A stretch of DNA of 27,010 nt from a virus. Positions 1 to 8,366 of this stretch are shown here, in pieces. Within the stretch, counting starts at the first letter, position 1, and every line of letters starts with the position of its first letter. A program made the translations under genes and the position numbers. The notes beneath the pieces were generated by a model that saw only the letters and a list, made by a program, of their open reading frames with translations, had not been told where the DNA came from and made no database searches. The DNA lies in the IMG/VR virus record IMGVR_UViG_3300006789_000125, positions 1 to 27,010 of that record, one strand, 5' to 3'.

Positions 1-1
1 A

Positions 2-355
2 GACTTGTGGTATGACGGCACAAAAACTATCACGGGTAACGCTACAGCACCCACTGATGACTCAATAACTATTAATGAAACAGGTGCGGCATTGGCGGCG
101 GTGGGCATCACTGCTCCTGTCGGACCCATAGTTGTATCAGGTGACTGTGAGCTAATATCTGGGCAGGTTGATCTTAGTGTCATACCCGGATTTTCAGGTG
201 TTGCAGCTTCTATTACTAGCAGTGGCACGTTTAGCTTTGACCTAGATTCTCAGGGTTTTGTAGGGTTCAAACGGTCATTTAGCAGTGGCGCTGTAGCTAA
301 TATAACTAATATTAAGGTCGATATTCGTTACGACTATGAGACAGGTGCCATCTGA
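2..355 (+). CDS. C-terminal part of an unidentified, beta-rich phage protein (cut by window edge)
   Basis: The frame is open from the first complete codon at position 2 to a TGA at 353-355, so the 5' end lies outside the window. A TTG at position 5 could be read as a start, but no ribosome binding site can be seen before it, so I treat the gene as partial. The visible 117 residues are rich in Gly, Ser, Thr, Val and Ile with alternating polar and hydrophobic residues. This suggests beta structure, as in a virion surface or fibre protein. The stop overlaps the next start by one base (TGATG), so it is translationally coupled to the small genes leading into terminase. I do not recognise a family. 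Being a real coding region is fairly sure; the role is unknown. Confidence 0.6.
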   Translation, partial: DLWYDGTKTITGNATAPTDDSITINETGAALAAVGITAPVGPIVVSGDCELISGQVDLSVIPGFSGVAASITSSGTFSFDLDSQGFVGFKRSFSSGAVANITNIKVDIRYDYETGAI

Positions 356-675
356 TGCAAGTAAACTACAGAACATTCCTACACAAAGATTGTGATAAAG
401 GGGTTTTCGGACCTCTTTACACACGAAGTCCGTACCACTTAAAAGTAGGTACAGGTGGACATAGTTTCCATACAGGTACTCTTCGTCAGCTTGTAGATAC
501 CGACTATGAGCATAAGGATCTGTCGCTGTATGACTGGACAGGACGAGAGCTTTACGAGTTTGTTAGTACCGAAATAGGTGATAACAGCTACATGGGGGCA
601 ATAGAAACCACAGAAGACCAGGCCAGTCTTATGCAGGAGTATGTGGAGACTATCTCTCCACCCATTAATATATAG
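355..675 (+). CDS. Hypothetical protein, 106 residues
   Basis: The ATG at 355 overlaps the previous stop by one base, and the frame ends nine bases before the next gene. The protein is soluble-looking, with many aromatic residues (Tyr, Phe, Trp) and His. It has no membrane segment, signal peptide or motif that I can assign. The C-terminal half contains an acidic stretch with a probable helix (about residues 62-98). Its place just upstream of the terminase genes fits a small packaging-module or late-gene accessory protein, but nothing in the sequence shows a function. The coupling on both sides supports it as a real gene. Confidence 0.6.
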   Translation: MQVNYRTFLHKDCDKGVFGPLYTRSPYHLKVGTGGHSFHTGTLRQLVDTDYEHKDLSLYDWTGRELYEFVSTEIGDNSYMGAIETTEDQASLMQEYVETISPPINI

Positions 676-684
676 GAGAAACTT

Positions 685-870
685 ATGAGTTCTTGGATAC
701 AAGAAACTATAGATGAACTGGGATCAGACGATCCCTTAGAAGTCCAGGGAAGTCAATACGAACCTAGCTTTGAAGACTTCACAGATGCTGATGAAAGCAC
801 TAAGGCACTCTTCGATAACTATGATGAGGAGCTTGATGATGTCTCAGGAGCTGGTGACTTCAGCGACTGA
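685..870 (+). CDS. Small acidic hypothetical protein, 61 residues
   Basis: The ATG at 685 follows a good ribosome binding site (AGGAGAAACTT). The product is strongly acidic, dominated by Asp and Glu with almost no Lys or Arg, and has no predicted membrane segment. Its last 32 bases overlap the start of the probable terminase small subunit, which begins at 839 in another frame, so the two are probably coupled. Small acidic proteins in such positions sometimes bind DNA-binding proteins or mimic DNA, but that is speculation. The family is not recognised. Confidence 0.6.
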   Translation: MSSWIQETIDELGSDDPLEVQGSQYEPSFEDFTDADESTKALFDNYDEELDDVSGAGDFSD

Positions 871-1270
871 TATCGAACTGATTGCTACAGCCATGCTTGC
901 CGAACACGGTGACTTGGCTAAAGCATCTAGGCATGATACAGTCCAGTACAATGCAATGGCCTTAAGAAAGCTAGTAGCATCTGAGCCAGCTATCCGAAGC
1001 CGCTACCAAGAACTATTGGCAGCAGAGCTGGAGAGTTCTGGTTTACATATTGCCGAGCGCATTCTAGTAATTAAGAAGTTACAGGACCAAGCCTTCGGTG
1101 ACTTAGACAAGATGATACCAGCAGATCCTAAGGTTATTATTGATTGCTCAAAAGAAATATCACGGCTCATTGCAGAAAGCAAGGGCACTAACATATCTGG
1201 CAAAGCAGCTATTGCTATTGTCAGTAAGGAAGATGCCTCAGAGATCTTAGGAGCTTTCTTAGATTCCTAA
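839..1270 (+). CDS. terS: Probable terminase small subunit
   Basis: This protein of 143 residues lies directly before the large terminase subunit, the usual place of the small subunit that recognises the packaging site and hands DNA to the motor. The sequence is almost wholly helical in character: an N-terminal charged helical region, a segment around residues 60-90 that could oligomerise, and a helical C-terminus. I chose the ATG at 839, not the in-frame one at 770. It follows a GAGGAG-type site (about 826-831), and the extra 23 residues from the earlier start would lie inside the preceding gene with a composition unlike the rest. Small terminase subunits are poorly conserved, so the call rests mainly on position, size and helical content. 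Confidence 0.6.
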   Translation: MSQELVTSATDIELIATAMLAEHGDLAKASRHDTVQYNAMALRKLVASEPAIRSRYQELLAAELESSGLHIAERILVIKKLQDQAFGDLDKMIPADPKVIIDCSKEISRLIAESKGTNISGKAAIAIVSKEDASEILGAFLDS

Positions 1271-1280
1271 GGAGAAACCC

Positions 1281-2873
1281 TTGAGCTATTTCTCAGGCAA
1301 AGATGCGCATGAGATAGATGCCTTACGTAAGTACTTATTACAAGACTTTGAAGCATTTTCTAAGTTCTGTTTTAAGATACTTACAGGCACTAAGCTGTTG
1401 CATGTAGACTACTACGAGGTACTGTTCCAGGCCATTCAGAAAATGATTGACCAAGACAGCACCCGTATGATAATTAATATCCCACCTAGAGCTGGTAAAA
1501 CTTTGATTGTATCTCAGTTGCTCCCACTCTTTGCATGGGCCCGTAACCCTTCTGGACATACCATCTTGACTGGGTTCAACTCTGATGTACTCGCTGAATC
1601 TTCAGGCTACATTAGAACTATTATGACAGATCCAGACTTTCAACTTGTCTTCCCTGACGTTAAGCTAGACTTAAATAAGAAGTCAGTTGAAAAATTGGGT
1701 ACGATGTCTGCTGGAGTTGTGCATGCTATCCCTACTACTGGTAAACTTACTGGTAAGGGTGCAGGTACATTAGCACCAGACTTCGCAGGCATTCTGTGCA
1801 TTGATGATGTTATTAAGCCTGATGACGCTAACAGTCCTACTGAGCGTGACAAGGTAAATAACAGATTCCAGAATACTATTTTAAGTCGCTTGGCTTCTGA
1901 GACTACTCCGCTAGTTGTGATTATGCAACGGCTACATGCTGATGACCTTTGTGGTTTTATCATGAAAGGGAACACCTCAGACACTTACGACTGGCTAAAC
2001 ATACCGGGTATTGTCACTCCTGAGACAGGATCAGCTGCTTGGTATCAGAAACAGATTGATGAATACGGATACACTTCTGTTAACCCTATCTTGTACAACC
2101 TACCTGAGTCTGACATGCGTAAGTATGAGACTCATATGTTTGAAGGTAAGGAACAGTTGGTGTCTAGCTTCTGGTCAGTCCGTAAGAACCTTAAGAGTTT
2201 GCTTGGCTTGTATGCTAAAGATGCCTATACCTTCTTCTCTCAGTACATGGGAATGCCTATTGGCAAGGGTAAGGCTGCTCTAAAGGCAGAGGATATTTAC
2301 TCTTATAACAGCCTAGAAGACTTCCGTATACGTTATACCTTTATAACAGCCGATACTGCTGCAACTACTCAGACTTATTCTGACTACTCAGTTGCATGTT
2401 ACTGGGGAGTGACACAGAACAAGGAACTATTGTTAATAGATTGTATTATTGACAAATGGGAAGTGCCAGAACTTATCCCAGCTATGAGGGATTTCTGGAG
2501 GAAGCATAGTGAGTTTGATATGTCTAGGCCAACTATGCAGCCTCAAGCTTTCTATATGGAAGATAAGTCATCAGGTTTGTTCCTAAACCAGCAGTTCCTG
2601 AAGGACGGCACAGTAAATGTTAGGCCAGTTCCCAGAGATGGTACGGTTAACAACGATAAATTTTCACGCTTTCTGAATACATTACCCTACTTTAAGGCAG
2701 GACGTATTCGACTTCCTAGAAGTCACGAGCATTATGATTACATAAAAAGAGAACTCCTTGGCCAATCCGAGTATGGAAGTGCAACTGGACACGATGATGC
2801 AGCTGATAACGTATCAGATGCTGTGGCTATTGCATTCGCTAACGAAGGTATGTCTTACGGAGACTGGAGTTAA
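1281..2873 (+). CDS. terL: Terminase large subunit (packaging ATPase and headful nuclease)
   Basis: The protein has 530 residues, normal for TerL, and would power DNA translocation into the procapsid through the portal and cut the concatemer. The N-terminal ATPase domain shows a Walker A motif PPRAGKT at residues 68-74 and a Walker B motif ILCIDD at 171-176, followed by QRLHADD at 216-222. The C-terminal RNase H-like nuclease domain shows the three expected acidic positions: D358 in TADTA, E427 in YMEDKSSG and D505/D506 in GHDDAADNVSDA. Translation starts at a TTG at 1281, preceded at the right distance by AAGGAGAAA; no ATG lies close by in frame. It follows terS by 10 bases. Function is certain at family level. 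The packaging mode (cos or pac) cannot be read from it. Confidence 0.95.
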   Translation: MSYFSGKDAHEIDALRKYLLQDFEAFSKFCFKILTGTKLLHVDYYEVLFQAIQKMIDQDSTRMIINIPPRAGKTLIVSQLLPLFAWARNPSGHTILTGFNSDVLAESSGYIRTIMTDPDFQLVFPDVKLDLNKKSVEKLGTMSAGVVHAIPTTGKLTGKGAGTLAPDFAGILCIDDVIKPDDANSPTERDKVNNRFQNTILSRLASETTPLVVIMQRLHADDLCGFIMKGNTSDTYDWLNIPGIVTPETGSAAWYQKQIDEYGYTSVNPILYNLPESDMRKYETHMFEGKEQLVSSFWSVRKNLKSLLGLYAKDAYTFFSQYMGMPIGKGKAALKAEDIYSYNSLEDFRIRYTFITADTAATTQTYSDYSVACYWGVTQNKELLLIDCIIDKWEVPELIPAMRDFWRKHSEFDMSRPTMQPQAFYMEDKSSGLFLNQQFLKDGTVNVRPVPRDGTVNNDKFSRFLNTLPYFKAGRIRLPRSHEHYDYIKRELLGQSEYGSATGHDDAADNVSDAVAIAFANEGMSYGDWS

Positions 2874-2875
2874 AT

Positions 2876-3052
2876 ATGTTAAGAACACGGCTAGACGGTC
2901 GATCTGAGAAGAATGACACAATACTAATAATGGACCAAGACGGCAATGTTGTAGGCAAGATTAAAATAGCCAATAACTCAAAAGTCGAACTTGAAATTGA
3001 AACTGACCCTTCTTATTACGTTACTAAACCAAATGGATGGTCTTCTAAATAG
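2876..3052 (+). CDS. Small protein, 58 residues, weakly CsrA-like
   Basis: A short frame starts with ATG two bases after the terL stop, with GGAG at 2866-2869 as ribosome binding site. It ends 12 bases before the giant fibre gene, so it fills the gap exactly. The protein begins MLRTRLDG and has strand-like segments DTILIMD, GNVVGKIKI and KVELEIE. The order (short N-terminal strand, then I-x-I-x-D, then D-G-N-x-V and alternating hydrophobics) recalls the small RNA-binding regulator CsrA/RsmA and its phage relatives. However, the conserved GE and the C-terminal VHRxE of true CsrA are not evident. The coding call is good; the family suggestion is weak. Confidence 0.55.
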   Translation: MLRTRLDGRSEKNDTILIMDQDGNVVGKIKIANNSKVELEIETDPSYYVTKPNGWSSK

Positions 3053-3064
3053 GATATAATAGTA

Positions 3065-6000
3065 ATGCAGCTAACTACAGATTGGACTGAGATCTCTACT
3101 TCCTCTATCATACTTCAGAAACATGGTAATAATTCAGTAGCACTTGTCTATTCAGCAACAACCCCAGCTGCAGATGAAGGTAATTTATTCACCTTAGTGG
3201 AAGGGAATACAGCACAGCTTTTCCCTGCTGTTGCTGGAGAGTCTTTGTGGGCTAAGGCCTCAAAGGACACCTCTGAAATATCTGTAGTAGAGTACAATGC
3301 AAGTGGGTATGATGCAGAAGGCATAGAAACTCTAAGGCACTTCACATACAACCCGGGAACAGACAAGCTAGAAGCTGACAAAGCAATTGAGACTACACTT
3401 AACTCACTGTTCTTAGGTGAGCAGCATAAGATGTCTTCTGGGGCATCAAATATATACTTTACAGACCTGACTAAGGAGGCTAACTATCATCCGGTGTGGG
3501 GAGGTATTAAGGACCAATCTTTAGTATCTAACCAGCAAGCAGGTGAAGGTATTGAAGCACCTAAAGCAAGAGTATTTGGGGATTATGAAGTACTTGCACT
3601 GGGTGGAAATCCTGTTGACAATACATCCATACCTTATGATGGAGATAACTTCTTTCCTTTCAATATCTCTGGCTTGGGTATTACAACTAGGGTTGCAGAG
3701 GCTGTAAGTGCCTCTCACAAACTAAAGTACGAACTGTCTGTAGATGGCACTGCTGTTTACGTGCAATACCTGGACCATAGCGGGTTAGCAATTAACCAAG
3801 ACTTAACCTGGTACTTTGACCATCCCTTGGATATTGAGGCAGGCTCAACTAACCATGCATCTATTACAAAAGTAGCTGTGGACGCAGATGGAGTAGAAAG
3901 TGACATTGGATTATTACTTGTCTGTGAGGGCGATGAGTTAGATGGAGGTTCTGAGAGATACCAAACCACAGTAAAGAACAGAAGATTTGAAGATAAAGAG
4001 ATAGCGTACAAAGATGACGTCAACTCTATTGTATCTGGCTCAGTGTACAAAGGACAGTATAATGCAAGTACTGACGTACCCTCACTGCCTACAGGCTCTG
4101 ACTCCTTAGGAGATCACTACAGAGTATCTGTTGATGGTAATGGATTTGAGACTGGAGATCTTCGTATATTTAACGGAACTTCTTACGATCATATTCCTGT
4201 AAAAGCTGTAACATTAAATGAAATAGAGACATCTACCTTAAAGGTATATGATGTATATGTTAAGGCCAATTACTTGGGTGAAACAAGCAATGGCACCGCC
4301 TTATATCCTTATAGCTCTATACAAGCATCAATAGATAACGCAGCTGACGGGGACTCTATTTACCTAGATGGGATATTTAATATTACTTCTGAGGTGTCAA
4401 TTCCCAGTACTAAGTCATTGTCCTTCTATGGTAATGATAAGACTTGCATTCAATACTCCACATTCAATCCAGCTAACGGAGATGTCATATCTTTTGACGG
4501 AGATGGAACTAAGATCCTTAAGTTCACAAACATAAAGTTTAAGAATGCTGGTGGATATGGTCTTTACTTGAAGAAGACTTTTAAGACTGTAATTGAAAAT
4601 TGTGGCTTTGAAAATAACGGATGGAATGGACAAGGGCTTCATACAGTACTTGACAGCACCTCTTCCGGTGTACTGGGTTACGACTCTACTAGCTCAGAAT
4701 TGCAGGCATTCTACGCAGGTCCTAATGCTTCAAATGGTGGGGCAATGCGGGTGCAAGAGGCTACTCAAGTAGAGGTGGTTGGAAATAATGTTAAGAATAA
4801 TCTAAGAGGAATAAGGCTTCAGGATTGTGGTATAAATGGGTACGGTTTTATTACTCGTAATGTATCTTCACAAAACATTGAAAGTGGAATATACCTAGCT
4901 GCGGGATCTCTATATGGATGCCAAAACATTGTTGTAACCATTAACAGCTCTGCGTACAATGCCAATAACGGACTTCTTTGTGTTGGAGGAATTAATAATA
5001 AGTTCTCCCAGAATGAGGTCACTGGTAACTGGAATGCAGGGTGTTACAACTGGGCTTCTACAAACTTTACTCTAAGAGATTGTGGACTGTATGACAACAA
5101 CCGATCAGAGTTCAACGGTATTGGAAATACAGGTGATGCTAAGGGCAGTATCGCAATAGGTGATGCCTATAGTTCACTGGGTACGACAATCAGTATGAAT
5201 CCAAATGCTAGATTTATAGCTGAGATATTAGATACTCAAGTACACTACACAGGACTAGGTTCTAATATTAGTAGGATTGGTATTTTCTTAACCCCAGAAC
5301 TGAGTGCCTTACCTTCAAGCAGTAAGAACTTAATAAAGATTGATGATGTAGGTTTTATAGGCCAGGATCATTGCTTCGATTTTAGTGAAGTTGACCTGAC
5401 TAATATTGACTTGTTACTAGGAGACAACTCGTACCAGAATGTAGGTGATACTATAATTAACCCGGCTTTAGATGGGGACTACTATGAGTTGCCTTATAGC
5501 AACCACATCACTAATCTTACAAAAGCTGACTTCACCTTAAATAGTACTGGAGGTATTTCCATCAAGGAAGGTGTTGGAGGGGCTGTTTTAAACCCTTATC
5601 AAGTTAATGAAATACAAGCTATTGCTCATGGAGCTGAAGTAAAAATAGTACTGAAAGGCAGTAATAAGATTCAATTCACTGTACCTGTATCTGGCTGCTC
5701 TATTGACGGAACTATGGTAAACTCAGTTTTATCTCAGGCCCTAGTTCAGCTTAACGACTTATTTACCAACACTACTGGTTTCGCTAGTGGCGGCAATCCT
5801 GTCACTGATTTTACTCTTAGTGGGGATAACCTTACACTGACTCTACAGGACAGTACTTCATATACAGTTGATGTTACTACCTTGGGTGTAGACGAGAATA
5901 AGTTTGTATCAAGCGGTGCCTTAAATGGATCTGACTTAGAGCTGACTATGAATGATTCTAGTATCATAACTATTGATGCAGTGAACATGATTAATGGGTC

Positions 6001-8101
6001 TAGTCTTCCTGCGAGATCTGAGGATTGGTATATAGCTTATGGCAATAACTCTGGAGATGTAGTTACGTATGCATCAGTAGTTTCTGCAATTAAAGGTAAG
6101 CAGCCATTTTATAATGGGGACTTCCTAGAGAAAGGTGAAGAGTATGTGTGGACTCATGAAGTTGGTGGATCTTATATACTAGGCATATACTCTGGTACTG
6201 AAGAGACTTCTGATGAAGTTGACATAATGTTCAACAATAAGTGGTCTACCAACTTCAAGTTCAGCTCCACTAACAATACAGTAAGGGAAACCTCTGTAGG
6301 TGTGGATGTAGGATCTAGGTATGCTTCAGGGTATAATATAAGCAACTCAACACTTCTTGCACTGTCTTATGACACTGACAACTACTTAAGACTTTGGGAT
6401 ATCTCTTCAGGAAGTAGAGTACTGATAGGAGAGTCAAATACTGGCTTAGTGGGTGATAGTCAAACTATCTTCTTTGGTGGAGACAACCAGCCTAATGCTA
6501 AGTTTCCTGTAGTGGTTAAGAGATTTTCAGAGTGGACTTTGGTTCATGACTTTGATAGCTCTGAAACTTCTGTTGTGACTGGTTTGGAAGCTGACTCAAT
6601 AGTAAGATCTAATATATCTATTGAAGCTGGCGAAAAGCTTATGGTTAACTTAGACTTCGCAGGTAGGACTCAAAGGTTTGGTATTGAGTACTCTGGAGCA
6701 TCTAGTGGTGTTAATAATGCTCAGGTCTACATAGATGGAGGTGAAGGTTTTGCCTATGGTACTCAAGAGCAATTAGTTAAGAGTGGCACTTTCTGGACTT
6801 GGAATACTAGCGCATCCAACTACGATCCATCAGGACCGCGTTGGACTAAGGGAGTTAGTGTTAACCTTGGCATGATATCATTAGTATACAACAATGATAA
6901 CAGTCTGGACTTATACAGTGAGGACACAGGAGAGGTCATAGCTACCAAGACAGTTGATTTGGATGGCAGTCCTATAAACTTCTTCTACGGAGTAAATGAA
7001 GCCACAACTCCGAGCTATATGCCTAGCATATCTAAGCAGGCAATAGGTGCAGGCTCTCAGCCAATCACAACATTTGCACCTGATATTAGCAACCAATCCT
7101 TTGATATAACTGAAGGTGAGGCTTTTAATATCCAGATACTACTAGATGCAAACAGTGATATAGCCAATGTCTTTGGTGAGGAAGATGCTCCAAGCTGGGC
7201 CGTAATGAAGCAGGACACCGGTAATCTCTTTGGTACTGCACCTGCATGGTCTAATAATGGGGATACTTATGTCATTAATTGTAAGGCAGCAAATGCTTTA
7301 GGTGGCATAACATCTTTCCAAGTTACCTTGAATGTACTGGAGCAAACGTATACCAATACCAAATCCTTGAACTTTGAAGATGGTGTTTCCTCCTACTTAG
7401 GCGGTAATGCTGCCTTGATTACCTCATTAGAAAGAGCCAGCAATGGTTCAGGTGCTGGTGATGCTTGGTCGTTTGGTCTGTGGTTTAAAGGATCTACGGC
7501 AAGCTCTGGGCAGACTGTGTTTTACTTCGGCAGTAATGATGTAGGTAACAATGGACATATCGAGCTAAGGCAAACAAACCACAACGGTCTAAAACGCCTA
7601 AGACTTAGGTATGGTACTAATGGTAACTACATACAAATAACTACTCCATCAGGTTCCATAGATCCCACTAAATTCCAACACATCTTAGTTACTTATAACG
7701 GAGATGAGACTGGGGTAGCTAGCGGAGATACATCTAACTACTATGGTGCTTTCAATATTTATATTGATGGAGTTCTACAATCAACAAGCAACACACACTC
7801 TAACTATGGGTACAGTGGGGCTCTTGTAGGCCAGAACTTTAGATTTGGTAGATTCGCTAGTGGTACTTACGCTAAGGATATGCTATATAATCAGATGGCT
7901 ATTTGGGGAAGTGATCAGTCTGCTAATGTCGCTGACATATATAATGGAGGGGTTACACAAGACTTAAGCTTACTATCTGATACGCCTGAGCACTACTATG
8001 AGATAGAGACATCTACGAGTACTGTTCAAGATTTAATTGGAAACGCGCATCTAGTTGGTTACAACTTCTCAAGTAATGATCTTGTAGATGATGCACCTTA
8101 A
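3065..8101 (+). CDS. Giant multidomain fibre/tailspike-like protein with beta-helix and LamG-like C-terminus
   Basis: The protein has 1678 residues and a modular virion-adhesin architecture. Residues 1-78 form an N-terminal domain shared with the next gene. Around 333-380 is a fibre-type YNASTDVPSLPTG...GDHYRVS segment. Residues about 396-800 show short strands, Asn ladders and repeated GxxI/NNG turns of a right-handed parallel beta-helix, as in pectate-lyase-like tailspikes. Residues about 905-980 have two short beta repeats. Two related domains lie at about 1018-1154 and 1186-1325. Residues about 1338-1428 look like a cadherin/Ig-type domain, and about 1430-1670 look like a LamG/concanavalin-A-type carbohydrate-binding domain. 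No catalytic residues can be assigned by eye. Its place between terL and portal is unusual for a tail fibre, so it may be a head-attached fibre. Host-surface or polysaccharide binding is inferred from the folds. The start has AGGAT at 3051-3055. Confidence 0.8.
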   Translation: MQLTTDWTEISTSSIILQKHGNNSVALVYSATTPAADEGNLFTLVEGNTAQLFPAVAGESLWAKASKDTSEISVVEYNASGYDAEGIETLRHFTYNPGTDKLEADKAIETTLNSLFLGEQHKMSSGASNIYFTDLTKEANYHPVWGGIKDQSLVSNQQAGEGIEAPKARVFGDYEVLALGGNPVDNTSIPYDGDNFFPFNISGLGITTRVAEAVSASHKLKYELSVDGTAVYVQYLDHSGLAINQDLTWYFDHPLDIEAGSTNHASITKVAVDADGVESDIGLLLVCEGDELDGGSERYQTTVKNRRFEDKEIAYKDDVNSIVSGSVYKGQYNASTDVPSLPTGSDSLGDHYRVSVDGNGFETGDLRIFNGTSYDHIPVKAVTLNEIETSTLKVYDVYVKANYLGETSNGTALYPYSSIQASIDNAADGDSIYLDGIFNITSEVSIPSTKSLSFYGNDKTCIQYSTFNPANGDVISFDGDGTKILKFTNIKFKNAGGYGLYLKKTFKTVIENCGFENNGWNGQGLHTVLDSTSSGVLGYDSTSSELQAFYAGPNASNGGAMRVQEATQVEVVGNNVKNNLRGIRLQDCGINGYGFITRNVSSQNIESGIYLAAGSLYGCQNIVVTINSSAYNANNGLLCVGGINNKFSQNEVTGNWNAGCYNWASTNFTLRDCGLYDNNRSEFNGIGNTGDAKGSIAIGDAYSSLGTTISMNPNARFIAEILDTQVHYTGLGSNISRIGIFLTPELSALPSSSKNLIKIDDVGFIGQDHCFDFSEVDLTNIDLLLGDNSYQNVGDTIINPALDGDYYELPYSNHITNLTKADFTLNSTGGISIKEGVGGAVLNPYQVNEIQAIAHGAEVKIVLKGSNKIQFTVPVSGCSIDGTMVNSVLSQALVQLNDLFTNTTGFASGGNPVTDFTLSGDNLTLTLQDSTSYTVDVTTLGVDENKFVSSGALNGSDLELTMNDSSIITIDAVNMINGSSLPARSEDWYIAYGNNSGDVVTYASVVSAIKGKQPFYNGDFLEKGEEYVWTHEVGGSYILGIYSGTEETSDEVDIMFNNKWSTNFKFSSTNNTVRETSVGVDVGSRYASGYNISNSTLLALSYDTDNYLRLWDISSGSRVLIGESNTGLVGDSQTIFFGGDNQPNAKFPVVVKRFSEWTLVHDFDSSETSVVTGLEADSIVRSNISIEAGEKLMVNLDFAGRTQRFGIEYSGASSGVNNAQVYIDGGEGFAYGTQEQLVKSGTFWTWNTSASNYDPSGPRWTKGVSVNLGMISLVYNNDNSLDLYSEDTGEVIATKTVDLDGSPINFFYGVNEATTPSYMPSISKQAIGAGSQPITTFAPDISNQSFDITEGEAFNIQILLDANSDIANVFGEEDAPSWAVMKQDTGNLFGTAPAWSNNGDTYVINCKAANALGGITSFQVTLNVLEQTYTNTKSLNFEDGVSSYLGGNAALITSLERASNGSGAGDAWSFGLWFKGSTASSGQTVFYFGSNDVGNNGHIELRQTNHNGLKRLRLRYGTNGNYIQITTPSGSIDPTKFQHILVTYNGDETGVASGDTSNYYGAFNIYIDGVLQSTSNTHSNYGYSGALVGQNFRFGRFASGTYAKDMLYNQMAIWGSDQSANVADIYNGGVTQDLSLLSDTPEHYYEIETSTSTVQDLIGNAHLVGYNFSSNDLVDDAP

Positions 8102-8113
8102 TAGGAGAACTAA

Positions 8114-8350
8114 ATGTTACTAAACGAAACTTGGGTGGAAGTATCTACTTCCGCCACAGTTCTACAAAAGTTAGGCAACTATGCAGTTAAGTTAGTGTAT
8201 TCAGCAGGGTCCCCTAGCGGCCCTGTTGGTAGCTCTTTTACTTTGCCAGACAACAGCCCTCATTACTTTCCAAAAGTTACTGGAGAGTCCTTGTGGGCTA
8301 TGGCTGCAAATTCAGCAGGGGCTAATATTTCCGTGAAAGAAGTATCTTAA
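8114..8350 (+). CDS. Small protein duplicating the N-terminal domain of the giant fibre
   Basis: The 78 residues align end to end with residues 1-78 of the preceding fibre. Both read W-(T/V)-E-(I/V)-S-T-S, then LQK-x-GN, (A/V)-x-LVYSA, a central gap-prone loop, FP-x-V-x-GESLWA, and end I-S-V-(V/K)-E. The ribosome binding site is AGGAGAA. It is 12 bases after the fibre stop and 16 bases before the portal start, so the pair sits as a block between terL and portal. A free copy of a fibre's anchoring domain could cap or compete for the same docking sites on the virion, or act as a small decoration protein. This is inference. It is complete, not a broken remnant, since it has its own start and stop and full-length homology to the domain. 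Confidence 0.75.
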   Translation: MLLNETWVEVSTSATVLQKLGNYAVKLVYSAGSPSGPVGSSFTLPDNSPHYFPKVTGESLWAMAANSAGANISVKEVS

Positions 8351-8366
8351 CTAATAAGGACTAATC

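Noticed and set aside
770-838. N-terminal extension of the terminase small subunit from an ATG at 770
   Set aside because: It lies wholly inside the preceding acidic gene and gives a Met/Ser-rich stretch unlike the rest. The ATG at 839 has a good GAGGAG-type site.
3055-3060. TATAAT just before the giant fibre gene, resembling a -10 promoter element
   Set aside because: The hexamer expected 17 bases upstream (3032-3037, AATGGA) does not resemble TTGACA, and transcription would begin at the start codon. The adjoining AGGAT serves as the ribosome binding site, so the match is probably chance.
8114-8350. The 78-residue gene as a broken fragment of the fibre gene
   Set aside because: It has its own ribosome binding site, start and stop, and aligns over the whole N-terminal domain without frameshift, so it looks like an intact separate gene.
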